Assembly: GCA_903813345.2 (NCBI GenBank) | Contig: CAIIXF020000817.1 | Span: forward strand, 1-50,000 | DNA length: 50,000 bases | Reading direction: 5' to 3' | Source: Owenia fusiformis | Taxonomy: Eukaryota; Annelida; Polychaeta; Sabellida; Oweniidae | Part shown: positions 1 to 11,929 of the stretch, piece by piece | Numbering within the stretch: the stretch's first letter is position 1 | Layout of the letters: each line of letters opens with the position of its first letter | Position numbers and translations under genes: made by a program | Notes under the pieces: model-generated | Databases searched by the model: none | Seen by the model: the letters and a program-made list of their open reading frames with translations, nothing else | What the model was told of the DNA's origin: nothing

Positions 1-127
1 AGATATAAGAAATGGAAAATTAAACTTGTTGCCATCCTAGCTAAGCTAGAAGTGCCCACATCACTAACATTATGAGAAGTCTCACTTAGTGGTCATAATA
101 ACATATCACTGAGTCATAAATCACATT

Positions 128-497
128 AAGAATGTGATCTCCAAAAAGTATTTACTTAAAATACCAGGTACATGTCCCAAACATACAAAAATCTTCTGTT
201 ATCATTGAACAGTTCAAACATAAGAATGTGATCTCCAAAAAGTATTCACTTAAAATACCAGGTACTTGTCCCATACATACAAAAATCTTCTTTTATCATT
301 GACCAGTTCAAACATAAGAATGTGATCTCCAAAAAGTATTCACCTAAAATACCAGGTACATGTTCCATACCTACTCTTCCAAACATCTTCTATTATTATT
401 GGTCAGTTCAAACATTAAGAATGTGATCTCCAGAAAGTATTCACTTAAAATACCAGGTACATGTCCCATTCTATTATCATTGACCAGTTCAAACATT
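128..497. repeat. 94-bp tandem repeat, about 4 copies
   Basis: Four imperfect copies of a unit starting AAGAATGTGATCTCC begin at about 128, 222, 316 and 417, spaced 94, 94 and 101 bases. Each carries the same blocks: AAAAAGTATT, a run reading TACCAGGTAC, a CATACAAAAATC stretch and an AGTTCAAACAT end. The last copy is truncated. No ORF runs through it. It is probably intronic to the RALGAPB-like gene or lies upstream of the exon at 1870. Confidence 0.85.
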
Positions 498-1869
498 TGG
501 AGATAGTGTCCAAATGTCAACAATCATGGATAAATTTAAACTTGGTTTATTAGGAGGAGGGGATAAACGATGATTCCATTAAAGAAGAATATTTGAAAAA
601 AAACATTTTCAAATTTTTCTATCTGCTTTATTTCAGTTTAACTATAATGAAAAAATGATTAAATGAACTTCATTTTTGCACAACTGTGAACATTTATAAA
701 CCATTCTTTAATGCATGTTTTCATGCATCCTCCATATTTCCCTGTTGACTCAGTCTCTTTAGGCTTTTACAATATGATTAGATGTGTCTTGTGATTTGTG
801 TATGTATGTGATTTCTTACAATGTATCCATGTGAATACTGTGAATGGTTATGAGAAGTGTTCTACATGATTTCAGACATTTTATTGAATGATTTAAACAT
901 TTTGAATGCATGGTTTTTTAATATATTCAAAAACATTTAACAGAATTATTTTGCATGAGTTATATGTGTTTACTGTTTTGTTAAAGTCTTAGATTATGCT
1001 ATCATTTGTTGCCATCATCAAATGCTTTCATTTAAGTCTATTAAACAGCCTTGTGAATTGTATTTTAAACCATTACTGGGGGTAGATGTGGCTGTCCCAA
1101 CTCTGATAAGTTGGATTCCCAGAGTTTTGATTCACATCAGAGCTTGAAAGACCCCAAACATCTCAGATATATAAATGAAGGCCTTCAGTCAGGATTGGTC
1201 ATCCTATTCTAAAAGCTGCATGCTAAATATATAAGCATGGTTTCAGTTCCTGGCATGTATATACTATTGTAACACCATGTATTATTCTGATCCACTTTAT
1301 GCAGTGTTAAATCCACTGTGGATCTCAGACAATACTAAATGTATTAATCTTATACTAGAAAAACTTAAATAAAATATGTAAATGAGACTTCACAATATAG
1401 TAGAACTAGTTCATGTAAAGTTATGTATCATCAAAAACACTAATGTATTCATTGTTTTTAACACTAACATCCTATGCACTTAACCCCATTGTTGTACTGT
1501 GAACATCTAACAATAACAATTAACAACGCAGCTTATTTTTTGTTAACGCTTTTGCAACCTTAAATTATAACATTACCTTTTTATTGATATCTTATGCCAT
1601 CAAGCTGATGGTAGGCATGTGTTTTTGGTCAGATTTTAAGAATTTGCAGATTTTGCTGGTACCTTATATATCCTATGTTGAGTTTGATTCTACTAGGGAA
1701 ATAATTATGTGTTTTGTTTTTTGAATGTTCAGTGATTAAGACTCTCAATTTTCATGATTTTGTTATGTTACCTTTTGATAATTGGGTTAGTTTTCAAGGA
1801 TCTTTTTGGGATATGAGGTTGTTCACAGTAGAATTATGGGTAGGTCTTATCTTGTTCTATTTCTGCCAG
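498..1869. other. AT-rich non-coding stretch, probably intron
   Basis: I see no coding exon here. The stretch is AT-rich with no long open frame. It ends in a strong 3' splice site: a pyrimidine-rich run (about 1845-1864) followed by CTGCCAG at 1863-1869. It is therefore most likely the intron before the exon starting at 1870. Confidence 0.5.
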
Positions 1870-2726
1870 ACCTGTCCCATATCCAGTCACCAGTCTGGAA
1901 ACCAATGGTGCCACCTATATCACAGCTGGAGCCATCTAGTGAGAACATTACTACACAGACAGAGACATCTTTTGAGGAATTTTCAAGTTTGCCATTTGGG
2001 AGTCCTCTGTGTTCATCCACCCCTGACCCCATAGGGATGTATTCCACACCACCTGCTTCTCCCCCACCTAACAAACAGATCTTACCGAGGGCAGGATCTG
2101 CTGAGAATATTCTAGAACAGGTCAAGAGATCAGACCTCCGGGGGGCAAATTCGGCATCCAATATCTCCGAGACAGAACCAGTAAAGAAACAAACTAAAGC
2201 AGCAAAACCAAAACCAAAATTACGACTGCGAATTTTAAGTGGTGGTAAATCTGATGGAAACCAAACAAAAACTGCTCCCATACACATGGACGCAGAATTA
2301 ATGAGAAATCCATATTTGGACACATTGGCTCCAATGAGGGAAGAACAGCATGTTGGTGTCTCACACACACATGTTGGTGTCTCACACACACATGTAGAGG
2401 ATCCTGGTCTTGAGTCGAAAGGGACTTTAAATACAACACCATTGACTGCCCCTATTCACCATGAATCCAACAAATTTATGAAAAATCGTAAAAACAGTCG
2501 GCCATTTATGTCACGCCCATCTCCACCATCAACTCCAAGTTCTCCTGGATATCAGTCAAAATCTGGTTCTGAGTCGGAATCGCCAAGAAAGATGGCGCCT
2601 GAAAAGCGGAGGAAATCGTGGTTAAGTAAGGGACGCACGTTCAGTTTACCTGTTATGAACCCTCCCAGTATTGTAGAGCCTCCGCGTGTGAACAGTCCTC
2701 TCTCCATGCATGGCAGTGGTGTGGGA
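1870..2726 (+). CDS. Ser/Pro-rich exon, probably the linker of a RALGAPB-like protein
   Basis: One open frame of about 285 codons follows a strong acceptor (CTGCCAG at 1863-1869). The product is disordered: Ser/Pro-rich (for example STPPASPPP), a basic patch KPKPKLRLR, a small duplicated VGVSHTH motif, and clusters such as RKSWLSKGRTFSLP that look like kinase or 14-3-3 sites. A donor, GTAAGG, lies at 2727 and ends the exon in phase 0. That phase fits an acceptor AG at 7083-7084, so joining to the RALGAPB-like exons keeps the frame. If the donor is ignored the frame runs to a TAG at 2757-2759, so a separate gene or an alternative last exon is possible. I do not recognise the sequence itself. 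Assignment to RALGAPB rests on position, strand and phase only. Confidence 0.55.
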
Positions 2727-2759
2727 GTAAGGCATGATGGTTCGTATGATGGTTCATAG

Positions 2760-3479
2760 ATCTTTCCTACCTTTAAGATCATTCTTTAAGATATTGTACT
2801 TATACATTTTGCAATCTATAATCTGGTGTGGTGAGATGTAGGGATCGTTCTACCTTAGTGATAACATACAATGCATCTTTACCTTAGTTCAGAACATACA
2901 TGTGTATCGATAATCATCCATCACAACTCTGCTTACGGTTAATGGTTTGATTTTTGAGAGCTGTTATATGTAAATTATGGTCTTTTTACCAGTGGCATTT
3001 ACTTTCAAGGTTTTGAAAGAAAGATACACTAAAGCTAGACAAAAAAATAAATATGAAATATTTATATGATATGTTCTAATCAAAACATGGTGAAATTGAA
3101 ACAAAATAGTTTTGTTTAAAAGAATGTCTCTGGATAAAATATGACTGATTGAAGTTTGTAAGGTTAGCCCCTCATCCGACCCCTCACCCCCTCATGATGT
3201 AATGATATATCCTCAAGTCATACAGTATATAGAAATGATCTAATTTGTTTTGAACAATCTTAAGTCCAGGTGCATTGTCGTTTGATGTAAACAATATTAG
3301 TGAAATATATGTTATGTGGTATATAATACAGGTTTTTAAAGCTGTTCTGTCAGTCTCTTAAAAACAGAGGTGATTGTTTTCCAAATTAATTCTCAAAACA
3401 TCTCCCATCATCGTTTAAGCTTTCATATACTGAGGCAGTTTTAAGGTTGGTCTTGTACAACAAATTTTGAACCTGTCTG
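2760..3479. other. Non-coding stretch with a possible poly(A) signal
   Basis: No exon is visible. An AATAAA lies in the A-rich run around 3045-3052. It could serve as poly(A) signal if the frame of the preceding exon really ends at 2759. Otherwise this is intron. Confidence 0.4.
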
Positions 3480-4445
3480 TGCGTGTTCTACTTTTAATGA
3501 TCCGAGACCTACCTGATATGATCCAGACTAGACAAATGTTTGATCCTAGACTTACCATAAATTATCCTAGACTTACCATAAATGACCCTAGACCTACCTT
3601 TAGTGATCTTAGACCTACCTTAATGATCCTAGGCTAACCTTAAATGATCATAGACTTACCATAATGATCCAAGATTTATCTTAAATGATCCTAGACCTAC
3701 CTTTGATAATTTTAGACCAATATTAAATTATCCTGGTCCTAACGTTAATGATCCTAGACCTACTTTAGATAATTATGGGCCAACCTTAAATGATCTTAGA
3801 CTCACCTTAAATGATAGTAGACCTACCATAAATGATCCTAGACCTACATTTTATGATCTCAAACCTATATTAAATTATCCTGGTCCTAACTTTAATGATC
3901 CTAGACCTACTTTAGATAATGATGGGCCAACCTTAATATCTTAGACTCACCTTAAATGATAGTAGACCTACCATAAATGATCCTAGACCTACATTTTATG
4001 ATCTCAAACCTATATTAAATTATCCTGGTCCTAACTTTAATGATCCTAGACCTACTTTAGATAATGATGGGCCAACCTTAATATCTTAGACTCACCTTAA
4101 ATGATACTAGACCTACCATAAATGATCCTAGACCTACATTTTATGATCTCAAACCTATATTAAATTATCCTGGTCCTAACTTTAATGATCCTAGACCTAC
4201 TTTAGATAATGATGGGCCAACCTTAATGATCTTAGACTCACCTTAAATGATACTAGACCTACCATAAATGATCCTAGACCTACCATAAATGATCTCAAAC
4301 CTATATTAAATTATCCTGGTCCTAACTTTAATGATCCTAGACCTACTTTAGATAATGATGGGCCAACCTTAATGATCTTAGACTTACCTTAAATGATCCT
4401 AGTCCAAGACCTGCTTTAAATGATCCTAGAACTATCTTAAGTGAT
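3480..4445. repeat. 20-21-bp minisatellite with a 145-bp higher-order unit
   Basis: Short monomers of the type TGATCCTAGACCTACCTTAA repeat about every 20-21 bases throughout. In the right half a higher-order period appears. The block TTTTATGATCTCAAACC starts at 3849, 3994 and 4139 (exactly 145 apart), and its variant follows about 146 later. Neighbouring monomers (AATTATCCTGGTCC, GATAATGATGGGCC) keep the same spacing. Groups of seven monomers were therefore duplicated as a block. It lies in the intron between 2726 and 7083. Confidence 0.9.
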
Positions 4446-4724
4446 GAACAGGTCTCTTAGTGGGGAATATGGAGAAGAAACCAGGTATATGGAGAGGAAA
4501 ATGTATTTCAAGCTTCTTCGCTCTTATTCTTCATAAGGATGCTTGTTGGAAGGTGGGAGATCATTTTGAGAATTGTCAATTTTAAGACTTGTCACTTCTT
4601 TGACTTCTTTAATTGTTTCTTTCGTGTAACTTGAATCACTTGTTCTTGTTCATAGTTTGGTTTAGGGAATTATGTATGTATATGTTAATTAAATATTTTC
4701 ATCACATAAGATCTTTATTGTAGA

Positions 4725-5355
4725 TAGTAGCCTGGCCAGAACAAGTCATGCCTCTCTATTTCCTCAATAACTTTCTCAATTTTGAATATTTTTTCATATA
4801 ATTTTCACAGTATAAACTTTAAAGAATTCCTAACATATATATTTTTTATATGGTAAATGCCTCATTAATTTCATTGTTACAACCTTTTAAAAAATAATGT
4901 CATATTCTGTTGATGGGTCATTTTTGTCGCCATTTTTTCTAAAAAGATACGAAAAATCTAAATTACATTTTGTCCTAATATACAGATTGTCTTGTTCTTG
5001 GTGTGAAATACTGTCTGCTGTCTTCTCTAAGGTATGCATAAGTATTTTGTGATGTTTGCTTGGTATTATAATACTGTTTTGATGGATTGTTCTTTGAATT
5101 TTTTGTAAAAACCATCTCTGTGAATTTTCAAAATTTAGCAGATGACTTTTGTGATTTTTGAACCTCAGAGTTTGAGGAGCTCCTATTTTGAGGAGCATAT
5201 TGTAATTCATTTTGAAGGCTAAAATTTTATCTAAAAAATTTGTATGTTAGGAATTCTTTAAAGTTTATTCTGTGAAAATTTCATGAAAAAATATTCAAAA
5301 TTGAGAAAGTTATTGAGAAAATAGAGAGGCATGACTTGTTCTGGCCAGGCTACTA
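4725..5355. mobile_element. MITE with ~113-bp terminal inverted repeats
   Basis: The left end TAGTAGCCTGGCCAG (4725) is mirrored by CTGGCCAGGCTACTA at 5341-5355. The inverted match runs about 113 bases inward (4725-4838 against 5243-5355) with a few mismatches. If the outer TA is a target duplication, the element is GTAG...CTAC at 4727-5353. The 107-codon open frame on the minus strand inside it (4887-5210) resembles no transposase I know and overlaps no splice signals, so I treat the element as non-autonomous. Confidence 0.85.
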
Positions 5356-7082
5356 GTTATTTCACCTTTTCTGTTTTCCATGGCTGGAAAGGTCAGGTGA
5401 AAGGGTTTATACAACTTCTTTAATTTGTTTTATTTTTAAATCAGTTATTGATCACTTATTGAGTAACAGACTGATTTTCCTTTGTTTGCTGATATTGTTT
5501 TACTGTTGAGTTGTTAACTGCTCGTATGCTATTCTGTAACCTGTAAGTCATTTATGTGCTGTATGTCACCATTTCTTGATGGTGAGATATTGTTAAAGTC
5601 ATTATTTTTGTAACTGGAGTATGGCATCAGTGGTTGGGAATTACACATTTGTAATTATTATTACTTACAGGCATTGTCATTTTGAAGTTTAAATATTGCA
5701 TTTACCGGGCATTAAAACATGCAGTGTATATTTACATGTATATAAGCTGGGATCATGCTAAATATCAGTACATGGTCTTCAGAAGCATACTGATAATTGT
5801 GCCATGAATAGTAACATAGAGGAATTATTGACATATAAATATAATGTATGTTATTTTGTTGACACTGTGTTGATGCCGGTGACCTCTAGTGTCAGAGACC
5901 AACATCTATGCATCTAGATTCTAGAACTTGATTCTTGATTCTTGCTTTGACATTTTGCTTTTGTTATATTCACGAGGCAAGTTTTACTTTTAATTTTTTT
6001 GTCAGCAAAAATTGACTTTTTCCATGGTATTCCTGACACCTTCGTTATCATTAACCTTACATCCTCCGATCACAGGGCTTCAAAATCCAGAATATCTTCT
6101 TTCTTTTTACCCACTGCTATATGCAGTTAGCATTTCCCCATTTAAGAACAAGCAATTTGATTCACTGTCGCAACACTGCGACAGCAATCATGTATACGTC
6201 ATAAATAGATCACATGATTCAGTTTAATCAGGCGCTTCCAAATTGGTTATAGCAGGGGGAAGAAAGAGGTACAGATTCTGGACACCTGCTTAGGAGGATG
6301 GATTTCCTTATGATTCAACAGATTAGTTAAGAGTTTTATTTCCCTTTTTTGTTCAATTATTTAACATATTTTAACATTATGTTTAAATCAGTGATGATAT
6401 TGTCTTTTACAGTGTTGTTAACAATATCCTAAAGGCGATTTCCTTTGCTTACAACATTAGTTTTAGTTTCCCAAATTTGTTCTGCTTTTGCTTCTTTCCT
6501 TTGCTTTGTTTGTGCATTATCTTTGGCAAAACCACAGATACCTGTCGGATCCCTCATGTTGGTCTCAAGGCTCAATAGATTTGCTTATTGATCCTACTAC
6601 CAATGGGGATAGAATCTGGCACGGGATCTTTGGGCAAAACTACCACCCCAGGGCCAGGCCCTAACCATTGAATAGAAGTGTTTGTTACTTGACTCACAAC
6701 ACTTTAACAAGTAATACAGTATAAAAGCAGCTGCATTAATGCCGTGTATAAATTTAGGAATACCAGTAAAAGGAAAAATTCACTTGAAAATTTTATCTTG
6801 ATAATACCAGAGGAAACATTTAGTCTCCAAAGAAATAACTTCCCTTCCACCCCTTTTTAAGAAAAACGTTCAGTTTGGGCTGAAATGATTTTGAACCAAA
6901 TTTTAAGTTGAGACACCCGGTGTAAGCTTCATTAAAGTTGCCATTTTTTCATAAATAAGGTAAATTGAACTCTAATAAATTATTTTTAACCAAATTCAAA
7001 AAGGAGACATTATTATTATATAAAGAGGATGAAAAGGAATCCCATGCCCATCTAGAAATCTATATTTAAGATCTATTTGTAG
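5356..7082. other. Intron of the RALGAPB-like gene, no exon seen
   Basis: AT-rich sequence with only short open frames. The 71-codon frame at 6012-6227 has no matching splice sites or recognisable family. The stretch ends at TTTGTAG (7076-7082), the acceptor of the next exon. Confidence 0.5.
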
Positions 7083-9616
7083 AGAAAACACCAGCTCATA
7101 GTGACCCTAGCCTTGAATCAACAAGTGCAAAGCACATGACAAATGCACAGAAGCCCAAGTCTCTCGATCTAGAGTCTTCTGACAATCTACCCAAACGCAA
7201 AAAGATGAATCGTCAGCAAAGTGCTGCTCTGGGTCCTGATACAAAGATATATGTCGTTTGGTTGGAGAGCTTTGAAGATTATGAGAATTTCCCAATAGGT
7301 GAAGTATATTGTTGTATATATTAATGTATATTTCCCCTACTCAAGGTTATTTAGAAGAGGGAGACCTCACCCTCCCCAGTCATTAATGCCTGAATGTCGA
7401 TATGACTGTGTGGCATGATCTTCCATTTAAATTTCAATGCAAGATTCTAGACAGGTGACCAAGATCACTTATAGTTTCTGATGAGAAGGTGACCTCGACA
7501 TTGATTACAATAAGTTTTTACTGTTTATTTAAATGATGGCAGCACACGACAGAACTATATTATTTTATATTCAAAGCATACATGATTTTTTCATATAACT
7601 AAAAATGATGGCATATTTTAGGTGGTATTTTGGGAAACAAAACAATATCTATTGCATATTTATATTGTCAATGTGCCCCAAACTGTACCAGTATACTGTC
7701 AGTTCAGCCTAAAATGTCTCATTATACTTTTAGTTCAGCCTAAAGTGTATATTGCTAGTGCATTCTGTCCCTGTATCATTTATGTGACCTTTATTGTAGG
7801 TGATCTTGTTGGTGTGACTGTCCCTGTATCATTTATGTGACCTATATTGTAGGTGATCTTGTTGGTGTGACTGTCCCTGTATCATTTATGTGACCTATAT
7901 TGTAGGTGATCTTGTTGGTGTGACTGTCCCTGTATCATTTATGTGACCTCTATTCTAGGTGATCTTGTTGGTGTGACTGTCCCTGTATCATTTATGTGAC
8001 CTTTATTGTAGGTGATCTTGTTGGTGTGACTGTCCCTGTATCATTGATGTGACCTATATTGTAGGTGATCTTGTTGGTGTGACTGTCCCTGTATCATTTA
8101 TGTGACCTTTATTGTAGGTGATCTTGTTGGTGTGACTGTCCCTGTATCATTTATGTGACCTGTATTGTAGGTGATCTTGTGGATGTGACTGTCCCTGTAT
8201 CATTTATGTGACCTTTATTGTAGGTGATCTTGTTGGTGTAACTATCCCTGTATCATTTATGTGACCTATATTGTAGGTGATCTTGTTGGTGTGACTGTCC
8301 CTGTATCATTTATGTGACCTATATTGTAGGTGATCTTGTTGGTGTGACTGTCCCTGTATCATTTATGTGACCTATATTGTAGGTGATTTTGTTGGTGTGA
8401 CTGTCCCTGTATCATTTATGTGACCTATATTGTAGGTGATCTTGTTGGTGTGACTGTCCCTGTATTATTTATGTGACCTTTATTGTAGGTGATCTTGTTG
8501 GTGTGACTGTCCCTGTATCATTTATGTGACCTATATTGTAGGTGATCTTGTTGATGTGACTGTCCCTGTATCATTTATGTGACATTTATTGTAGGTGATC
8601 TTGTTGGTGTGACTGTCCCTGTATCATTTATGTGACCTTTATTGTAGGTGATCTTGTTGGTGTTACCCAGACTGGACTAGAGACACTAGGGATGACTGCA
8701 TCAGCTAAAAATGCTTATATGGCCAGTGAGAAAGATGTCACTGTCATCTTCATACATGCCCTCCAGAGTGGGCTCTTCAGAATACACATTCAGGGCCAGC
8801 CTAGCAGGTAAATATATTATGGTAAACAGCTCATTCGCATTTTATCAGAACTTAGATGTAGGTCAGAAATAAAAAAAATGAAGTTGAATAATAGGCAGAA
8901 TTCAGAGGTTAGTCTACTCCAAAAAAACATAATATTTTTGAACTGTATTATATTGTATTTTATCATGTCTACATTTACATATTTAGTATTTGTATGTGAG
9001 TATTTATTAGTATTTAGTATTTGCATGTTATGTGTTTATGTAGAATCAGCCTGGCTATCCCCCTGGTGAGTGGAATGGTGGTCAGTAGACGCACTCTGGG
9101 TACCCTAGTCAGACAGACTGCAATCAATATTGGACGTAGAAGGAGACTCGATAGTGAGGCGTGAGTATCCATCAAACTACAAATATGACCCAGCTTGCTT
9201 TGCTTCATCTGTTATTTCAGTTACTTCTCAAAAGAATACTCTAATTGAAAGTTTGACTCCATTTTGATAACTGATCTATTGAGTATTGTGTTGTTTGAAT
9301 CATATGTTCATTTGGCAGTGAAATAAATGTACAGTTGATTTTTAATATGAATAAGAGTTAAAAGCATCCAAAATAACCCAGAGCCTTATTCTTGCTCAAG
9401 GAAAGGTAGTGGGAAAACTATTTTGCACAAAATGTCAAGTTAAATGATTATTCAGCTCAGTTTACCTTGAGACCAAACAAAGTTATTCCATATCTTGTTT
9501 GCAGGTATCAGCCTCCACATGTTAGAAGAAAGCTGAAGATACAAGATCTAGTCAACAAATACCGCCACAAACTTGCAGAAGCAGACTTTTATACATCACT
9601 TTTTCAAGACCCATGA
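7083..9616 (+). CDS. RALGAPB: Ral GTPase-activating protein subunit beta, C-terminal exons
   Basis: Four exons: 7083 (or 7085)-7298, 8648-8807, 9044-9160 and 9505-9616, stop TGA at 9614-9616. All have GT-AG borders and consistent phases. The product is the end of a Rap/Ran-GAP-family protein of the RalGAP beta type. Landmarks in order are [38 protein letters not shown], a basic RRRRLDSE and the tail [18 protein letters not shown]...FYTSLF, close to vertebrate RALGAPB. In mammals the beta subunit pairs with RalGAP alpha and stabilises it to switch off RalA/RalB; the alpha subunit supplies catalysis. The main part of the protein lies left of the window. The first exon here also carries a polar, low-complexity linker. 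Its second intron holds the 53-bp array described separately. Confidence 0.9.
7769..8660 (+). repeat. 53-bp tandem array containing copies of a 3' splice site
   Basis: About 16 complete 53-bp units precede exon 8648-8807. Each contains ...CTATATTGTAG followed by GTGATCTTGTTGGTGT, the real acceptor and first 16 bases of that exon. The exon-like 13-mer recurs from 7801 at 53-base steps to 8648. The last copy diverges into true coding sequence (TACCCAGACTGG). A few units vary (GTGGATG, TTGATG, GATTTTG). Splicing to an early copy would read into the unit and meet TGA within about 14 codons. Confidence 0.95.
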
Positions 9617-11505
9617 TGTAACAAACCCTGTATACAGTTTATGTAGGGTATGTGTATGAAAATACAATGATATTATATTGCGTAGAAAGTGTGGACCTTG
9701 GTGTGGGGCACAGTGCTCTTCATGAAAGATAAAATTCAACGAAATGTGTTAGATATTTGAAAATGAAAACATCATATATGGATATTTTCTGAATGTTGCT
9801 GAAAGAAAGGAATATTTGGTTAAGTTGATTATTGACTCTAGTTTGTCAACCTTCAGAACCACTTTTTGACCTGTTTGTGTTGGATATCTCCTTCCAAGTC
9901 AATACATAAAATCTTCAAGCTTGCCACAGGTACACTACTTGAGAGTTTGTAAAGATAGGAATTCATATTAGCCTGTTGTTGTCTTATACTATGACAACAT
10001 GATTTCCATGGTTACAATAGGTTTAGGAGTTGTTAGCTGGTATATACTAGCATGTACTCAAAGATTAAGATTAGTCATTCTTCTTAGTCTGCCTAAAAGA
10101 AAAATCGTATGTTGTTTTGTACAGCTGTGTCTGGTACATTTATTATACAAATAGTATTAATGATCTATCAACACGTGATAATGTGGTCAATGTTAACTGT
10201 AGTTTTATGTCACCACCACAATTAGTGGCATATTGTTACAGTCTCCAACTTTTTTATGGACTGTGTTCCGCAGTTGGTATTCTGCGTCTGTAACCAATGG
10301 CAGGTAGTGAAATTTTGCATGTTAATTCTTGTTTGTTTTGTAGTTGCATTGTATCTTTTGCATGCATCAAGCTAGTATTGACAATTCAGTGAAGTATGGT
10401 TGAATGTATTCAACACAGTTATAATTTTCAGTATACATTTTTTGTATACGTATGTGTTAAAAAGACAATGAATGTTTCTCGAATGATATTACAAATAATG
10501 ATTTTACAATGAAAATTGTAGTCATATATAATTGCATGAACTCAGCATTTCCAGATAGTTCATGAAAGGTAGAATCAGAGAACATAGAGAGGAAATTTTA
10601 GTATTATTCAGTATCTCATATCATTCCTTTGTCTCCCAAAACATTATGTTTATGTTTCTTGATTTGGACCATAGATTGATCATACATAGAAGATTTCTTT
10701 CCTCAGTGTCACCCCTATATCTCTGATTCTAGCTTTTACAGTACACAAAGAATTGTAAACAGTAACTTATTGATTGTAGAGATAGAGATATTTTTATAGA
10801 ATAATGTTGAATGTATGCAGTGGAGGATCAATAAGTATGAGACACCATTGAGTTGCAACGAGACACCAATCAATGAATGATTGCATGGATATTCAATAAA
10901 TGTCAATTCTATAAGCCTCTAAATGTCCTTCAACTGCTCTTTTGTTGTCGATAAGGCTCGGGTGGGATTAATAGACACAATAAATTACTTTACTGGTCTT
11001 GCATTAGTTTCTGATCCCCAATTATCTTTTTCCCCATCCTATTAATTCTTGGGCAAGCATGTGTGTAAATGGAGGTACATAGACAACTAATACAAGACTA
11101 GCTTTTCAGAAACTAGATCCATTAATGTGGATATATTTTGTAGATAATTGCCAAACACAATTTGGAAGTTATTGCCAACAATTGCATAGCAACTGAATTT
11201 TTCCTCATTTTAATCACAGAGAGTAGTAAGTTCAATAAGTCCATTTTATATTCAGATTAATATGCAAATTACTTTGGAAAAGAATGTCTAAAACTTTTGA
11301 TGATCAGGTGAAATTGAATTGTTATATTTGTGGTTTTGACTAATATGTACCTCTTAATGGTCCTCCAAGTGCATACATTAAAAGAATGTAGATTAACTTG
11401 CAGTTTTCTATCATGTATTTATTCTCCAGGAATCAAAAATGTGATTGCATGCCATGTTATATTTGGTTAGTATAATAATGTCATGCTTGATGAATAATAA
11501 ATAAA
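9617..11505 (+). other. Probable 3' UTR of the RALGAPB-like gene
   Basis: No exon is seen after the stop at 9616. AATAAA signals on the plus strand occur at 10895-10900 and as an overlapping pair at 11496-11505, which are candidate poly(A) sites. This gives a 3' UTR of roughly 1.3 or 1.9 kb. Which one is used cannot be told from sequence. Confidence 0.45.
11496..11505 (+). promoter_or_regulatory. Candidate poly(A) signal pair
   Basis: Two overlapping AATAAA hexamers (11496-11501 and 11500-11505) lie downstream of the RALGAPB-like stop. They come before the convergent minus-strand gene that ends at 11930. Confidence 0.4.
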
Positions 11506-11929
11506 AAGTCAATACATAACAAATATTTTCAAATGTTTGTTATTAACATGATTTCAAAAAAGGTAAATATACAAAGTAATTGACATTTGACATTGACATT
11601 TGGAGACCTTATATGGTTGTTTGTATGTCCGTATGTATTTCCACAAACATGTGAGATACCTTTGACGTCAACCTACTCTGCTCTCAATAGATCGTACACA
11701 GACATGAACTTTTGGTGAAGTCGCTTTAAATCTTTTGTTATTCTGGATTTTATTTGTTAAAGTAATATAAGTTTCTTAATAATTCATATTTAATGTGAAC
11801 TAGATCAATTTAACTTGACAATGTTGTAGGCCTCAATGAATGATTATATTCGTGCATTTGATCCAAACAAAAATTGTCATGGATACTATGGTATATAATA
11901 CTACATATTATTATTCCATATATGGATAG

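Noticed and set aside
1847-2389. 180-codon minus-strand frame
   Set aside because: Shadow of the Ser/Pro-rich exon on the opposite strand; Cys-rich part arises from the duplicated VGVSHTH codons.
4887-5210. 107-codon minus-strand frame inside the long-TIR element
   Set aside because: No transposase motif, no similarity recognised, biased AT-rich composition; likely chance.
7769-8660. Array with constant repeats considered as CRISPR-like or as repeated coding exons
   Set aside because: There are no spacers, the genome is eukaryotic, the units are contiguous and each contains a stop in the coding frame.
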